NCBI GenBank assembly: GCA_947474455.1
Contig: CANJIL010000003.1
Span: 1 to 64,000, forward strand
Origin: Hyphomonadaceae bacterium
Lineage (GTDB): Bacteria; Pseudomonadota; Alphaproteobacteria; Caulobacterales; Hyphomonadaceae
Direction of reading: 5' to 3'
Length of the DNA: 64,000 nt
Part shown: in pieces, positions 34,008 through 41,529 of the stretch
How positions within the stretch are numbered: the stretch's first letter is position 1
Layout: every line of letters begins with the position of its first letter
Made by a program: the position numbers and the translations under genes
The notes under the pieces: model-generated
Databases searched by the model: none
The model's input: the letters and a program-made list of their open reading frames with translations, nothing else
What the model was told of the DNA's origin: nothing

Positions 34008-34328
34008 ATGGCCTGGGTGTTTCTTGGGATTGCCGGATTACTCGAAGTTCTCTGGGCATTTATGCTCAAGGTTTCTGACGGGCTGTCGAAGCCGGTCGAA
34101 GCCACAGTTGCGATTGTAGCCATGATCGCGAGCTTCATCGTACTGTCGCTGGCGATGAAGTCCCTGCCGCTGGGAACGGCCTACACGATCTGGACAGGCA
34201 TCGGCGCCGTGGGCGCTTTCGTAATCGGGATCACCGTACTCGGCGAGGCGGCAACGCCGATGCGGATCGGATCGGCCGTGCTGATCCTCGCGGGGATCAT
34301 CGGGCTTAAGCTGGCGTCAGAAGCCTAG
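34008..34328 (+). CDS. sugE: SMR-family guanidinium exporter (SugE/Gdx)
   Basis: A 106-residue four-helix small multidrug resistance protein. MAWVFLGIAGLLEVLWAFMLKVSDG holds the essential Glu in helix 1, and GTAYTIWTGIGAVGAFVIGITVLGE in helix 3 is the SugE/Gdx signature. It exports guanidinium in exchange for protons as an antiparallel dimer. The ATG has a strong AGGAGG upstream; the 182-aa track ORF is an extension. It is convergent with a Crp/Fnr gene with a four-base overlap of ends. Confidence 0.9.
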   Translation: MAWVFLGIAGLLEVLWAFMLKVSDGLSKPVEATVAIVAMIASFIVLSLAMKSLPLGTAYTIWTGIGAVGAFVIGITVLGEAATPMRIGSAVLILAGIIGLKLASEA

Positions 34329-35032
34329 GCCAGTTCGCTGCGATAGTAGGCCGCGACGATCGGATAGCATTCGCACGCGACCGCCTCCAGCCCGTCGCGG
34401 TCCAGGATTATGAGGCGGCCACGCGAATACTGGATCAACCCCGCCCTCTGCAGCGCGCCCGCCGCGATCGTCACGCCAGGTCGCGTGACGCCGAGCATGA
34501 GAGAGATCACCTCGTGCGTCAGGTTCAACGTCTCGCCGTCCGTGCGGTCGTGCACCAACAGCAACCAACGCGCGAGGCGATGCACCACGTCATGCGCACC
34601 ATTGCATGCGGCGGTCTGCGCCACTTGCGCAAACAGCGCGTTGGCGAAACCGTTGAGCAACTGGCGAAGTCGGCCCGACTGCTCCATCAGCGCACGCACG
34701 ACCGCAGCCTCTGCACGGAAGACGACGCCGTCACTCTGCGCCATGATCTCCAATGTCAGCGTCTCGGCGCCAAGTGCTGCGTGCACGCCCGCCACACCTT
34801 CGCGTCCGACCTGCGCAATCTCGATGCGTCCGCCATGCTCCAGCGGCGCCAGAAGCGAGACGACGCCCGAGTCGACAAAGTAGACGTATTTTGCAGACTC
34901 GACCGCGCCCTGAAGGGCGCCGCCTGACACCATGTTGATGCGCTCAAGCGATCCGCGCAGCATCCCGAAATCACCCGCCGACAGGCTGGCTAGTATCACG
35001 TTTCTCAGGTTGGGCAGCTCAGGAATCGGCAT
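34325..35032 (-). CDS. Crp/Fnr-family transcriptional regulator
   Basis: A 235-residue regulator with an N-terminal cyclic-nucleotide-binding-like beta roll (YVYFVDSGVVSLLAPLEHGGRIEIAQVGREGVAGVHAALG) and a C-terminal winged helix (LTHEVISLMLGVTRPGVTIAAGALQRAGLIQYSRGRLIILDRDGLEAVACECY). No Fe-S cysteine cluster is seen at the N-terminus. This sequence type is common in Alphaproteobacteria as Crp/Fnr regulators without known ligand. Confidence 0.88.
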   Translation of the reverse strand: MPIPELPNLRNVILASLSAGDFGMLRGSLERINMVSGGALQGAVESAKYVYFVDSGVVSLLAPLEHGGRIEIAQVGREGVAGVHAALGAETLTLEIMAQSDGVVFRAEAAVVRALMEQSGRLRQLLNGFANALFAQVAQTAACNGAHDVVHRLARWLLLVHDRTDGETLNLTHEVISLMLGVTRPGVTIAAGALQRAGLIQYSRGRLIILDRDGLEAVACECYPIVAAYYRSELA

Positions 35033-35325
35033 GCCTTCGCCCCGCTATACGACGGGGAGCACACACATCTCTCTGGCGGACGCCGCCGAAAAATCGTTGT
35101 CCGATAATTGAAAATCGAGGGCGCGCGACACTTCGGCGCCTTCCGTTGAGCAGCTTCACTGAAATGGCCTTGATCAAGCCGACCGCCAACATGGCGTCTG
35201 CCCCTGCCAATTCGATCTCGGAACCGAATCCTGAGGTTAGGGAACCTGCCTTCATGGCGGTCGAATTGTCTGTTCGGCGCCTTACACATCAGCCCAAGTG
35301 CATAGTGTGCAATTCACTCTGCCGC
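35033..35325. other. Intergenic region upstream of the Crp/Fnr gene
   Basis: About 290 bp. It should hold the promoter of the Crp/Fnr gene. A minus-strand ORF (35019-35255, MKAGSLTSGFGSEIELAGADAMLAVGLIKAISVKLL...) is protein-like in its first half but overlaps the Crp/Fnr start and has no known family; it is not called as a gene. Confidence 0.4.
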
Positions 35326-35692
35326 TTACGCCGCATCGGGCGGCGCTGCGAGCGCGCGAGGCGTGAATTTTATTGCCAGCAGTGTCTCCCCCAGCGCAGC
35401 GCCGAGCGGGTTTGCCATGCCGGTCGTGGAACGAGGCGGAACACATGATCGCCGGGGGCTGCGCCAAGCCGAATCCACCACATCGGATGACGTATAGGAA
35501 CCTCAGCACGTTGGGCGGGGCAATCCGCATTTCTGTGATGATCAGGTGGATCCCGTTCTCGGAGGCGAACCGTAAGGCGTCCACTCCATCGACTGCTTCA
35601 ACGCTGTCAAAGCAACACTCGTGCAGAAGTCCAGCTACCTGACGACGGCCCGCCTTGTTCGGGTCAACGATCGGGGCGCGCAAATCCTTCAC
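35326..35692 (-). pseudogene. Frameshifted CheY-like receiver gene
   Basis: From a GTG at 35692 the minus strand reads VKDLRAPIVDPNKAGRRQVAGLLHECCFDSVEAVDGVDALRFASENGIHLIITEMRIAPPNVLRFLYVIR, the first part of a receiver domain. The expected C-terminal part, LLAIKFTPRALAAPPDAA, is in a different frame and ends at 35326, so at least one frameshift near 35410-35430 separates them. The phospho-accepting Asp is replaced by Glu (IITEMR) and the acidic pocket is reduced to a single Asp (VDP). The gene seems non-functional. Confidence 0.75.
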
Positions 35693-35901
35693 GAAACCGG
35701 TACGGTTGCCGCCCTTAGGCGCGGGCTGGCCTGCCCAGAAAATGCAGGGGGGTTCTCTGCCTTCAGATCTCAATCCCCGATTCGACTGAAGGGTCGGCGG
35801 CCACGCAGCCTTGGGTTTGTTCGAAACCATACGGAATGGACAGATATGGACCCTATGTCTGCAAGGGCGAGGCGGCTTGATTGGGAATGCAGGCGCGTCG
35901 T

Positions 35902-36558
35902 CTAGCCAGGGAGGGAGCGCAACACATATTCGATCTTCGAGCCCTTAGTCTCGAAGGCGCATTTCACCCACCGTCCTGACGCATCGTACCAGAAGCTTGC
36001 ATCGAGTTCGGAGTCGACATCGAAGCGTTGCGCTTCGACCATCGCAGCGCCGACCTTCACGCGTTCCATGCCGCGGTTCTTGACCTTTATTGGCAGCATC
36101 TCTCCTGTCTCGGTCGAGAACATGGCGGGCTGCATCATCTCTTCACGGTTCCAGTGCGTCGAGGGAATGACGACGCCTGAAATCACGCCCTTGAACTTCT
36201 CGCTCTTCACGGCGAGGCCGCCCTCGGCGGGCTGCACGGAGAGCGTCTTCCACTTGCCTTCGTTCTTGGTGCGCGCTGCGAGCCACGCAAGCCTGCCGCC
36301 GTCATAGCGCTCGGTGACGTCGTGGAGATACTCAAAGAAGGTGATCGGGCCGAGCGCGACCTTGAGAACGACATCGGTCCTCACGGTGAGAGAGTCGCCG
36401 CTGCGGCTGAAGGTCAGGATATGCGTGCCGAACTCTCCCCCGTCGCGCAGCACGTCGAATGCGAGCTTGTCTCCGTCGGACGGACGCCAAGTTTGCGCGC
36501 TGACGGGCAAAGCGCCGAGCGCGATCATGGTTGCAACGATCAGGGGTTTGACGTGCAA
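35902..36558 (-). CDS. Secreted DUF6134/DUF3108-like protein
   Basis: A 218-residue protein with a Sec signal peptide (MHVKPLIVATMIALGALPVSA-QT). The mature part GDKLAFDVLRDGGEFGTHILTFSRSGDSLTVRTDVVLKVALGPITFFEYLHDVTERYDGGRL is the pattern I associate with the periplasmic DUF6134 family (related to DUF3108), a predicted beta-rich fold of unknown function. It is divergent from cysK. Confidence 0.75.
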   Translation of the reverse strand: MHVKPLIVATMIALGALPVSAQTWRPSDGDKLAFDVLRDGGEFGTHILTFSRSGDSLTVRTDVVLKVALGPITFFEYLHDVTERYDGGRLAWLAARTKNEGKWKTLSVQPAEGGLAVKSEKFKGVISGVVIPSTHWNREEMMQPAMFSTETGEMLPIKVKNRGMERVKVGAAMVEAQRFDVDSELDASFWYDASGRWVKCAFETKGSKIEYVLRSLPG

Positions 36559-36608
36559 GCGGCCGCATCCTTCTGATTCGCGCGATCGCCGCTTATTCTG
36601 GCCAGCGG

Positions 36609-36670
36609 CCGGAACCGGATTCCGGAAAGGAAGCTCGGTGCGGACCCCCGTCCGGAACGCCCATTTGGGC
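36609..36670. other. Run of hairpins upstream of cysK
   Basis: Three stems follow each other: CCGGAA/TTCCGG (36609-36614 with 36620-36625), CGGAC/GTCCG (36641-36645 with 36650-36654) and GCCC/GGGC (36659-36662 with 36667-36670). They lie in the 244-bp gap between the divergent DUF6134 gene and cysK, about 130 bases before the cysK start. They could be a cysK leader element or a small RNA. Confidence 0.35.
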
Positions 36671-36802
36671 GGCGCGGCTGATCAATACTTCCGGATACGC
36701 AGGGCAAACCTCTCCGGATCATGGGGGTTCACGGTTGATCGCAGCCCACAATCTCCCTAGGTCATAGAACGCGCCCGGAGACGATCGGGACGAGGGGCCT
36801 TC

Positions 36803-37807
36803 ATGAAGACATTCGGCAATGTCATCGAAGCGATAGGCAACACGCCGCTGATAAAGCTGAGGAAGGCCTCGGAGCTGGCCGACGCCAATATCTACGGCAA
36901 GGCCGAGTTCCTGAACCCGGGGCAGTCGGTGAAGGATCGGGCCGCGCTGGGCATGATCCGCGACGCGGAGAAATCCGGCCGGCTCAAGCCTGGCGGGCTG
37001 ATAGTCGAAGGCACGGCCGGGAACACCGGGATCGGTCTTGCGGTCGTAGGCAATGCGCTGGGTTATCGCACCGTCATCGTGATGCCGCGCACGCAAAGCC
37101 AGGAGAAGAAGGACGCTATCCGGTCGCTGGGCGCGAAGCTGGTCGAGGTGGACGCCGTTCCCTATGCCAACCCCAATCACTATGTGAAGTATTCGCAGCG
37201 CCTCGCCGACGAGATGGCGAAGACCGAGCCCAAGGGCGCGATCTGGGCAAACCAGTTCGACAACGTCGCCAACCGCAACGCCCACTACGAAACAACGGGC
37301 CCGGAGATCTGGAACCAGACCGGTGGCAAGATCGACGGTTTCATCTGCTCAGTGGGATCGGGCGGTACGCTGGGCGGCGTGTCGATGGCGCTTAAGGAGC
37401 GCAACGTGAATGTAAAGATCGGCATTGCCGATCCGGGCGGCGCTGCCCTCTTCTCATACTACAAGACCGGCGAGCTGAAGGCTGATGGCACGTCGATAAC
37501 CGAAGGCATTGGCCAGTCGCGCATTACGGCAAACCTGCAGGGCGTTGAGGTCGATGAGGCCTGGCGCATCGAGGATGCGGATGCGCTGCGCGTGCTGTTC
37601 GATCTGACCAAGAACGAAGGCATGTGCCTCGGCGGTTCTTCCGGCATAAACATCGCCGGCGCCATCGAGCTGGCAAAGACGCTTGGCAAAGGTTCGACGG
37701 TGGTCACGGTGCTCTGCGACTATGGCAACCGTTATTTGTCGAAGCTCTACAACGGCGCCTTCCTCAAGGAGAAAGGCCTGCCGGTTCCCGAATGGTATGA
37801 GACCTGA
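36803..37807 (+). CDS. cysK: Cysteine synthase A
   Basis: A 334-residue O-acetylserine sulfhydrylase: IGNTPLIKLRKASE and NPGQSVKDRAALGMI with the PLP lysine, EGTAGNTGIGLAVVGNALGY for substrate binding, and GSGGTLGGVSMAL for the cofactor phosphate. It makes L-cysteine from O-acetylserine and sulfide. The EGTAGNTGIGLA variant and the length over 330 residues fit the longer CysK type of Alphaproteobacteria; cystathionine beta-synthase is a less likely alternative. No serine acetyltransferase is adjacent. Confidence 0.9.
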   Translation: MKTFGNVIEAIGNTPLIKLRKASELADANIYGKAEFLNPGQSVKDRAALGMIRDAEKSGRLKPGGLIVEGTAGNTGIGLAVVGNALGYRTVIVMPRTQSQEKKDAIRSLGAKLVEVDAVPYANPNHYVKYSQRLADEMAKTEPKGAIWANQFDNVANRNAHYETTGPEIWNQTGGKIDGFICSVGSGGTLGGVSMALKERNVNVKIGIADPGGAALFSYYKTGELKADGTSITEGIGQSRITANLQGVEVDEAWRIEDADALRVLFDLTKNEGMCLGGSSGINIAGAIELAKTLGKGSTVVTVLCDYGNRYLSKLYNGAFLKEKGLPVPEWYET

Positions 37808-37810
37808 TCG

Positions 37811-38062
37811 CTAGCCGAGAAGCTGCATAGCGATGTAGCCGACGCCGGTCCAGAACGCGGCGCAGAACAGGATCACCACAAGGCTGACCTTCCACGGTGC
37901 TGTTCTTGGCTCGTCGGCGTAGGGATCTGGCGGCTCGAAAACCGGACGCGTCTCGTGTACACGCAGCTCGTCGAGCTCGCTGACGCGGGTGACGGTCAAA
38001 TTCCAACCTTTGCGGGCATGGCCCACTTTGCGTTTCCCCCGCAAGTATGCAGCGAGACTCAT
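37811..38062 (-). CDS. Small C-tail-anchored membrane protein
   Basis: An 83-residue protein (MSLAAYLRGKRKVGHARKGWNLTVTRVSELDELR...) with a basic head, a PPDPYADEP linker and one C-terminal transmembrane helix (VSLVVILFCAAFWTGVGYIAM). The ATG at 38062 is preferred over the track start at 38143. No family is recognised. It ends convergently, three bases from the cysK stop. Confidence 0.55.
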   Translation of the reverse strand: MSLAAYLRGKRKVGHARKGWNLTVTRVSELDELRVHETRPVFEPPDPYADEPRTAPWKVSLVVILFCAAFWTGVGYIAMQLLG

Positions 38063-38257
38063 TTCGGTCTGCAAGCATACCCACCCAGTCTTGGATGCGC
38101 CTGTTAACAATCCTTCAATCGCGGTTGCGGCATAAGCGGGCATAGCCCGTTCCCGCTACGTCACCCGATAATTCCCTGTGAATGATCGAAGGACGCATCG
38201 GAACCGAGGCGGGTTCCGTCGGCATGGCGCGAATGAATCCGCGATGAGGGTAGAGCC

Positions 38258-38950
38258 CTAGTAGGCGCCGATACCAAGCACAACGACCGGCACACCCATG
38301 AACAGGATCTTGAAGTCCTGCCAGAGCGACCAGGTCTTCACGTACTGGACGTCGTAGGCGACGCGCTCAGGATAGGTGAGCTTGTTGCGACCCTTGACCT
38401 GCCACAAGCCAAGCACGCCCGGACGGACGGCGGTGTAGTAGGGATAGTCTCGGCCGTAGCGGTGGATCTCGCCGGAGGTCACGGGCCGTGGGCCGATCAC
38501 CGACATCTCCCCGCGAACGATGTTCAGTAGCTGGGGAAGCTCATCGAGGCTGGTCTTGCGCAGGATGCGGCCTATGACCGTGACGCGCGGATCGCACTTC
38601 AATTTCTGGTAATTGGCCCATTCGATGGCCGCTTCCGGATCGGTCTGCAGCAACCTTTCAAGCCGTTCCTGCGCGTCGAGACGCATCGTGCGGAATTTGA
38701 AGACCGTAAATGTACGGCCGTCGCGGCCGACCCGCAGCTGGGTGAACAGCGCAGGGCCGGGGTCGAAAATCTTCAGCAGGCCGTAGATCACAATCAGCAC
38801 GGGCGCGAGGAAGGTGAGCACCGAGAACGCGAACACCAGATCCATCGCGCGTTTGAAAACGCTCGATTGGACCTTCAAGATGTCGCCGGCAGCAGGCCTG
38901 CCACCACACGCACCAAGGCGATCAGCCTCGACGCCGATTCCATTCTTCAT
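38258..38950 (-). CDS. Exopolysaccharide initiating sugar transferase (ExoY/PssY type)
   Basis: A 230-residue polyprenyl-phosphate sugar-1-phosphate transferase of the short type. A membrane hairpin ([31 protein letters not shown]) is followed by the catalytic cytoplasmic domain: [48 protein letters not shown] and [14 protein letters not shown]. It would start repeat-unit synthesis for the second polysaccharide locus and could also back up the HfsE-like enzyme, as PssY/PssZ do in Caulobacter. The start MKNGIGVE is chosen; the frame is open further to 39226. Confidence 0.87.
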   Translation of the reverse strand: MKNGIGVEADRLGACGGRPAAGDILKVQSSVFKRAMDLVFAFSVLTFLAPVLIVIYGLLKIFDPGPALFTQLRVGRDGRTFTVFKFRTMRLDAQERLERLLQTDPEAAIEWANYQKLKCDPRVTVIGRILRKTSLDELPQLLNIVRGEMSVIGPRPVTSGEIHRYGRDYPYYTAVRPGVLGLWQVKGRNKLTYPERVAYDVQYVKTWSLWQDFKILFMGVPVVVLGIGAY

Positions 38951-39418
38951 AACGACCACACCCTGGACCGGAGCGACTTCGGTCCCCAACACGCAATACC
39001 CGGACCAGCAAAACCGGCCCGAACCCACATCCAACCCCTCCTCCAAGGGTCGGATTCGTATGTGCTGTGGACGCTCAGACCGTCTGCCCAAACCCCAGGC
39101 AGGCGAGTTGTCCGGCCCCATCTCCCGACAAGAGAGAATTAACAGCCCGTTACCCAACGAAACTCCTATATTGCAGCGCAAACAACCAACTTCGCCTCCC
39201 GAGAGAGTGCACCCGAAGTCATTCACTCCGGCGGTTCATCCGTGTTTGGCGTGTCACATTTCCGGACATCGCCGATCCGACTGTTGCGCCGCACAATTGA
39301 TCATGCTTCTCGTAAGCAAAGGTCGTCGGCAAATCTATCCGGACCTTCGCCTTGCTCCTGTCATTGGGTCTGGCTAGGTGGACCGCCTGTCACCTCCAGC
39401 CACGGAGTCGGCGCCGCC
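38951..39418. other. 468-bp divergent intergenic region
   Basis: It lies between the sugar-transferase gene (minus) and sseA (plus) and must carry both promoters. The part at 39130-39185 is relatively AT-rich (agagagaattaacagcccg, cctatattgcagcg) and is the most promoter-like stretch. Long open frames here are extensions of the flanking genes; no separate gene is supported. Confidence 0.45.
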
Positions 39419-40282
39419 ATGGTCGCCCCCTACTCACCGGAAAAGCCGATCGTCTCCGCCGAATGGCTGATGTCGCATCTCAATGCACCGGATGTGCGCG
39501 TCCTCGACTGCAGCTGGTTCATGCCGGATGCGCCGCAGACCGGTCGTCAGGTCTATGATGCCCACCACATACCGGGCGCCCGCTTTTTCGACATTGACGA
39601 CATCGCCGACACCGACAGCTCGCTGCCCCACATGCTACCCGGCCCGGAGAAGTTCTCGGCTCGTGTCCGCAGGCTGGGGCTGGGCGATGGCCACCGCATC
39701 ATCTGCTATGACCAGAATGGCTTTGTTGCTTCGGCGCGCGCCTGGTGGATGTTTCGCGTGATGGGCCACTGGGATGTCGCAGTGGTCGACGGCGGCTTCA
39801 ATGCCTGGCGAGCTGCAGGCGGCGCCATCGAGGATCTGCCGCCTCACGTTCAGTCCGACCGGCACTTCACCGTGCGTCCACGCCGCGATCTCGTTCGCGA
39901 TCTCGGCCAGATGAAATCCGGGCTCACGACGCAGACGGTGCAGGTGGTCGACGCCCGGTCCGCCCCGCGCTTTCGCGGCGAGGTGGAAGAACCGCGCCCC
40001 GGCTTACGCAAGGGCCACATCCCGAGCTCCATCAGCGTTCACTATCTCGAAGTCATCGCGCCCGATGGTCGGCTGAAAACGGAAAGCGAGTTGAAGGCCA
40101 TATTTGAGAAGGCAGGCGTTGATCTCGGCAAGCCGATCGTCAACACCTGCGGCTCGGGCGTTACGGCAGCGATCCTCGCCCTCGCACAATCCATAGCCGG
40201 CCACGATGACTCGGCCGTCTATGACGGTTCATGGAGCGAATGGGGCAAGCCCGAGAGCGAAACTCCGGTCGAGACGGGTTGA
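39419..40282 (+). CDS. sseA: 3-mercaptopyruvate sulfurtransferase
   Basis: A 287-residue protein of two rhodanese domains. The N-terminal domain contains YDAHHIPGARFFDIDDIAD and the inactive-site region CYDQNGFVASARAWWMFRVMG; the C-terminal domain has VDARSAPRFRGEVEEPRPGLRKGHIPSS and the catalytic loop NTCGSGVTAAILAL with the active cysteine. The CGSGVT loop is the mercaptopyruvate type rather than thiosulfate type. It transfers sulfur from 3-mercaptopyruvate to thiophilic acceptors. It is four bases upstream of metC, so both are probably cotranscribed. Confidence 0.9.
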   Translation: MVAPYSPEKPIVSAEWLMSHLNAPDVRVLDCSWFMPDAPQTGRQVYDAHHIPGARFFDIDDIADTDSSLPHMLPGPEKFSARVRRLGLGDGHRIICYDQNGFVASARAWWMFRVMGHWDVAVVDGGFNAWRAAGGAIEDLPPHVQSDRHFTVRPRRDLVRDLGQMKSGLTTQTVQVVDARSAPRFRGEVEEPRPGLRKGHIPSSISVHYLEVIAPDGRLKTESELKAIFEKAGVDLGKPIVNTCGSGVTAAILALAQSIAGHDDSAVYDGSWSEWGKPESETPVETG

Positions 40283-40286
40283 GACG

Positions 40287-41468
40287 ATGGGAGCCGGCTC
40301 GGACAAGGACAACAATCCCAAGTACAGGCTTGGCACCCGTCTTTCTCATGCTGCCCGCGACCGCAATCTCACCCAGGGCGGCGTCAATCCTGTCATCCAG
40401 CGCGCTTCGACGGTTCTCGTGGAGAGTGCAGCCAAGCTTTTCGAACCGGGCGGCTGGACCTATGGCCGCCACGGCACGGCGACTCACGAAGCGCTGAAGC
40501 AGGCGCTGGTCGAGATCGAGGATACGCAACATTGCGCGCTCGTTCCCTCGGGCCTGCTCGCCTGCACTGTTCCATTTCTCGCCTTTGCCGAAGCCGGCGC
40601 GCATGTGCTTGTCGGCGACAATGTCTATGGCCCGACACGCCGTTGGTGCGATCGCACGCTGAGCCGGTGGGGCTGCGAGACGGAGTATTTCGACCCGACG
40701 ATCGGCGCCGGCATTGCGACGCTGATCCGTCCGTCTACAAAACTCATCTTCGTGGAAAGTCCTGGCTCCATGACGTTCGAAATCGCGGATGCGCCAGCAA
40801 TCGCGGCGGCGGCGGTGGCGCGGAACGTCGTCACCGTGATGGACAACACATGGAGCGGCGGCGTGTTCTACCGCCCCCTTGACCTGGGCTTCGACATCTC
40901 GGTGCAGGCCAACACCAAATATGTCAGCGGCGGCGCCGACGTGCTCAACGGCGCGATCTTCACCAATCGCGAGCCGTTGAACTCGCGCATCAAGGAAACC
41001 ATCGCCGACCTCGGCCTCAACGTTGCGGCGGACGACGCCTACGCCGTGCTGCGCGGGGCGCGCTCCCTCGCCCTGCGGATGGAGCGGCATCAGTCATCTG
41101 CGCAAGACGTCGCGCGCTGGCTTGCAGCGCATCCGGCAGTCAATCGCGTGCTTCATCCGGCGCTTGAACATGATCCCGGCCACGCCCTGTGGAAGCGCGA
41201 CTTCTCGGGATCATCCGGCCTATTCAGCATCGTACTCAAGCCATCGCAGACCAAACAGGTCCACGCTTTCCTTGATGCCCTGGAGCTCGTTGGGCTGGGC
41301 TTTTCCTATGGCGGCTATGAAAGCCTCGCCATTCACTGCGACCCGCAACTGAAGCGCACGACGACGAAGCCCGCGTTCGGCGGACCGCTGATCCGTTTAT
41401 CGATCGGGCTGGAAGATCCCGCCGATCTCATCGCCGACCTCGATCAGGCGCTGAAACAGCTCGGCTAA
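40287..41468 (+). CDS. metC: Cystathionine beta-lyase (PLP, Cys/Met metabolism)
   Basis: A 393-residue trans-sulfuration enzyme. GGWTYGRHGTATHEALKQALVEIE, CALVPSGLLACTVPFLAF and MDNTWSGGVFYRPLDLG are family motifs, and the Schiff-base lysine is in QANTKYVSGGADVLNG. The residue after SG, usually His (SGHxD), is Gly here. It cleaves cystathionine to homocysteine, pyruvate and ammonia. The start MGAGSDKDN is four bases after the sseA stop. Together they suggest a sulfur amino-acid operon. Confidence 0.88.
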   Translation: MGAGSDKDNNPKYRLGTRLSHAARDRNLTQGGVNPVIQRASTVLVESAAKLFEPGGWTYGRHGTATHEALKQALVEIEDTQHCALVPSGLLACTVPFLAFAEAGAHVLVGDNVYGPTRRWCDRTLSRWGCETEYFDPTIGAGIATLIRPSTKLIFVESPGSMTFEIADAPAIAAAAVARNVVTVMDNTWSGGVFYRPLDLGFDISVQANTKYVSGGADVLNGAIFTNREPLNSRIKETIADLGLNVAADDAYAVLRGARSLALRMERHQSSAQDVARWLAAHPAVNRVLHPALEHDPGHALWKRDFSGSSGLFSIVLKPSQTKQVHAFLDALELVGLGFSYGGYESLAIHCDPQLKRTTTKPAFGGPLIRLSIGLEDPADLIADLDQALKQLG

Positions 41469-41474
41469 AAATGA

Positions 41475-41508
41475 AGGGCGCCCCGCACCTCTCGGTACGG
41501 AGCGCCCT
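41475..41508. terminator. Bidirectional hairpin terminator after metC
   Basis: AGGGCGCcccgcacc is complementary to ggtacggaGCGCCCT around a TCTC loop, giving an imperfect stem of about 14 bp in the 61-bp gap between convergent metC and the BY-kinase gene. A run of A lies on the metC side, giving a U-tract in the minus-strand transcript. Confidence 0.75.
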
Positions 41509-41529
41509 ATGCCCCCCGGCACATCAAGC

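Noticed and set aside
35282-35830. Intact 182-aa regulator
   Set aside because: Only the middle is receiver-like; the C-terminal receiver part is in another frame, so it is treated as a frameshifted gene.
40861-40960. Loss of MetC function from SGH to SGG
   Set aside because: The Schiff-base lysine and all other motifs are intact, and the position varies in the family, so inactivation is not supported.
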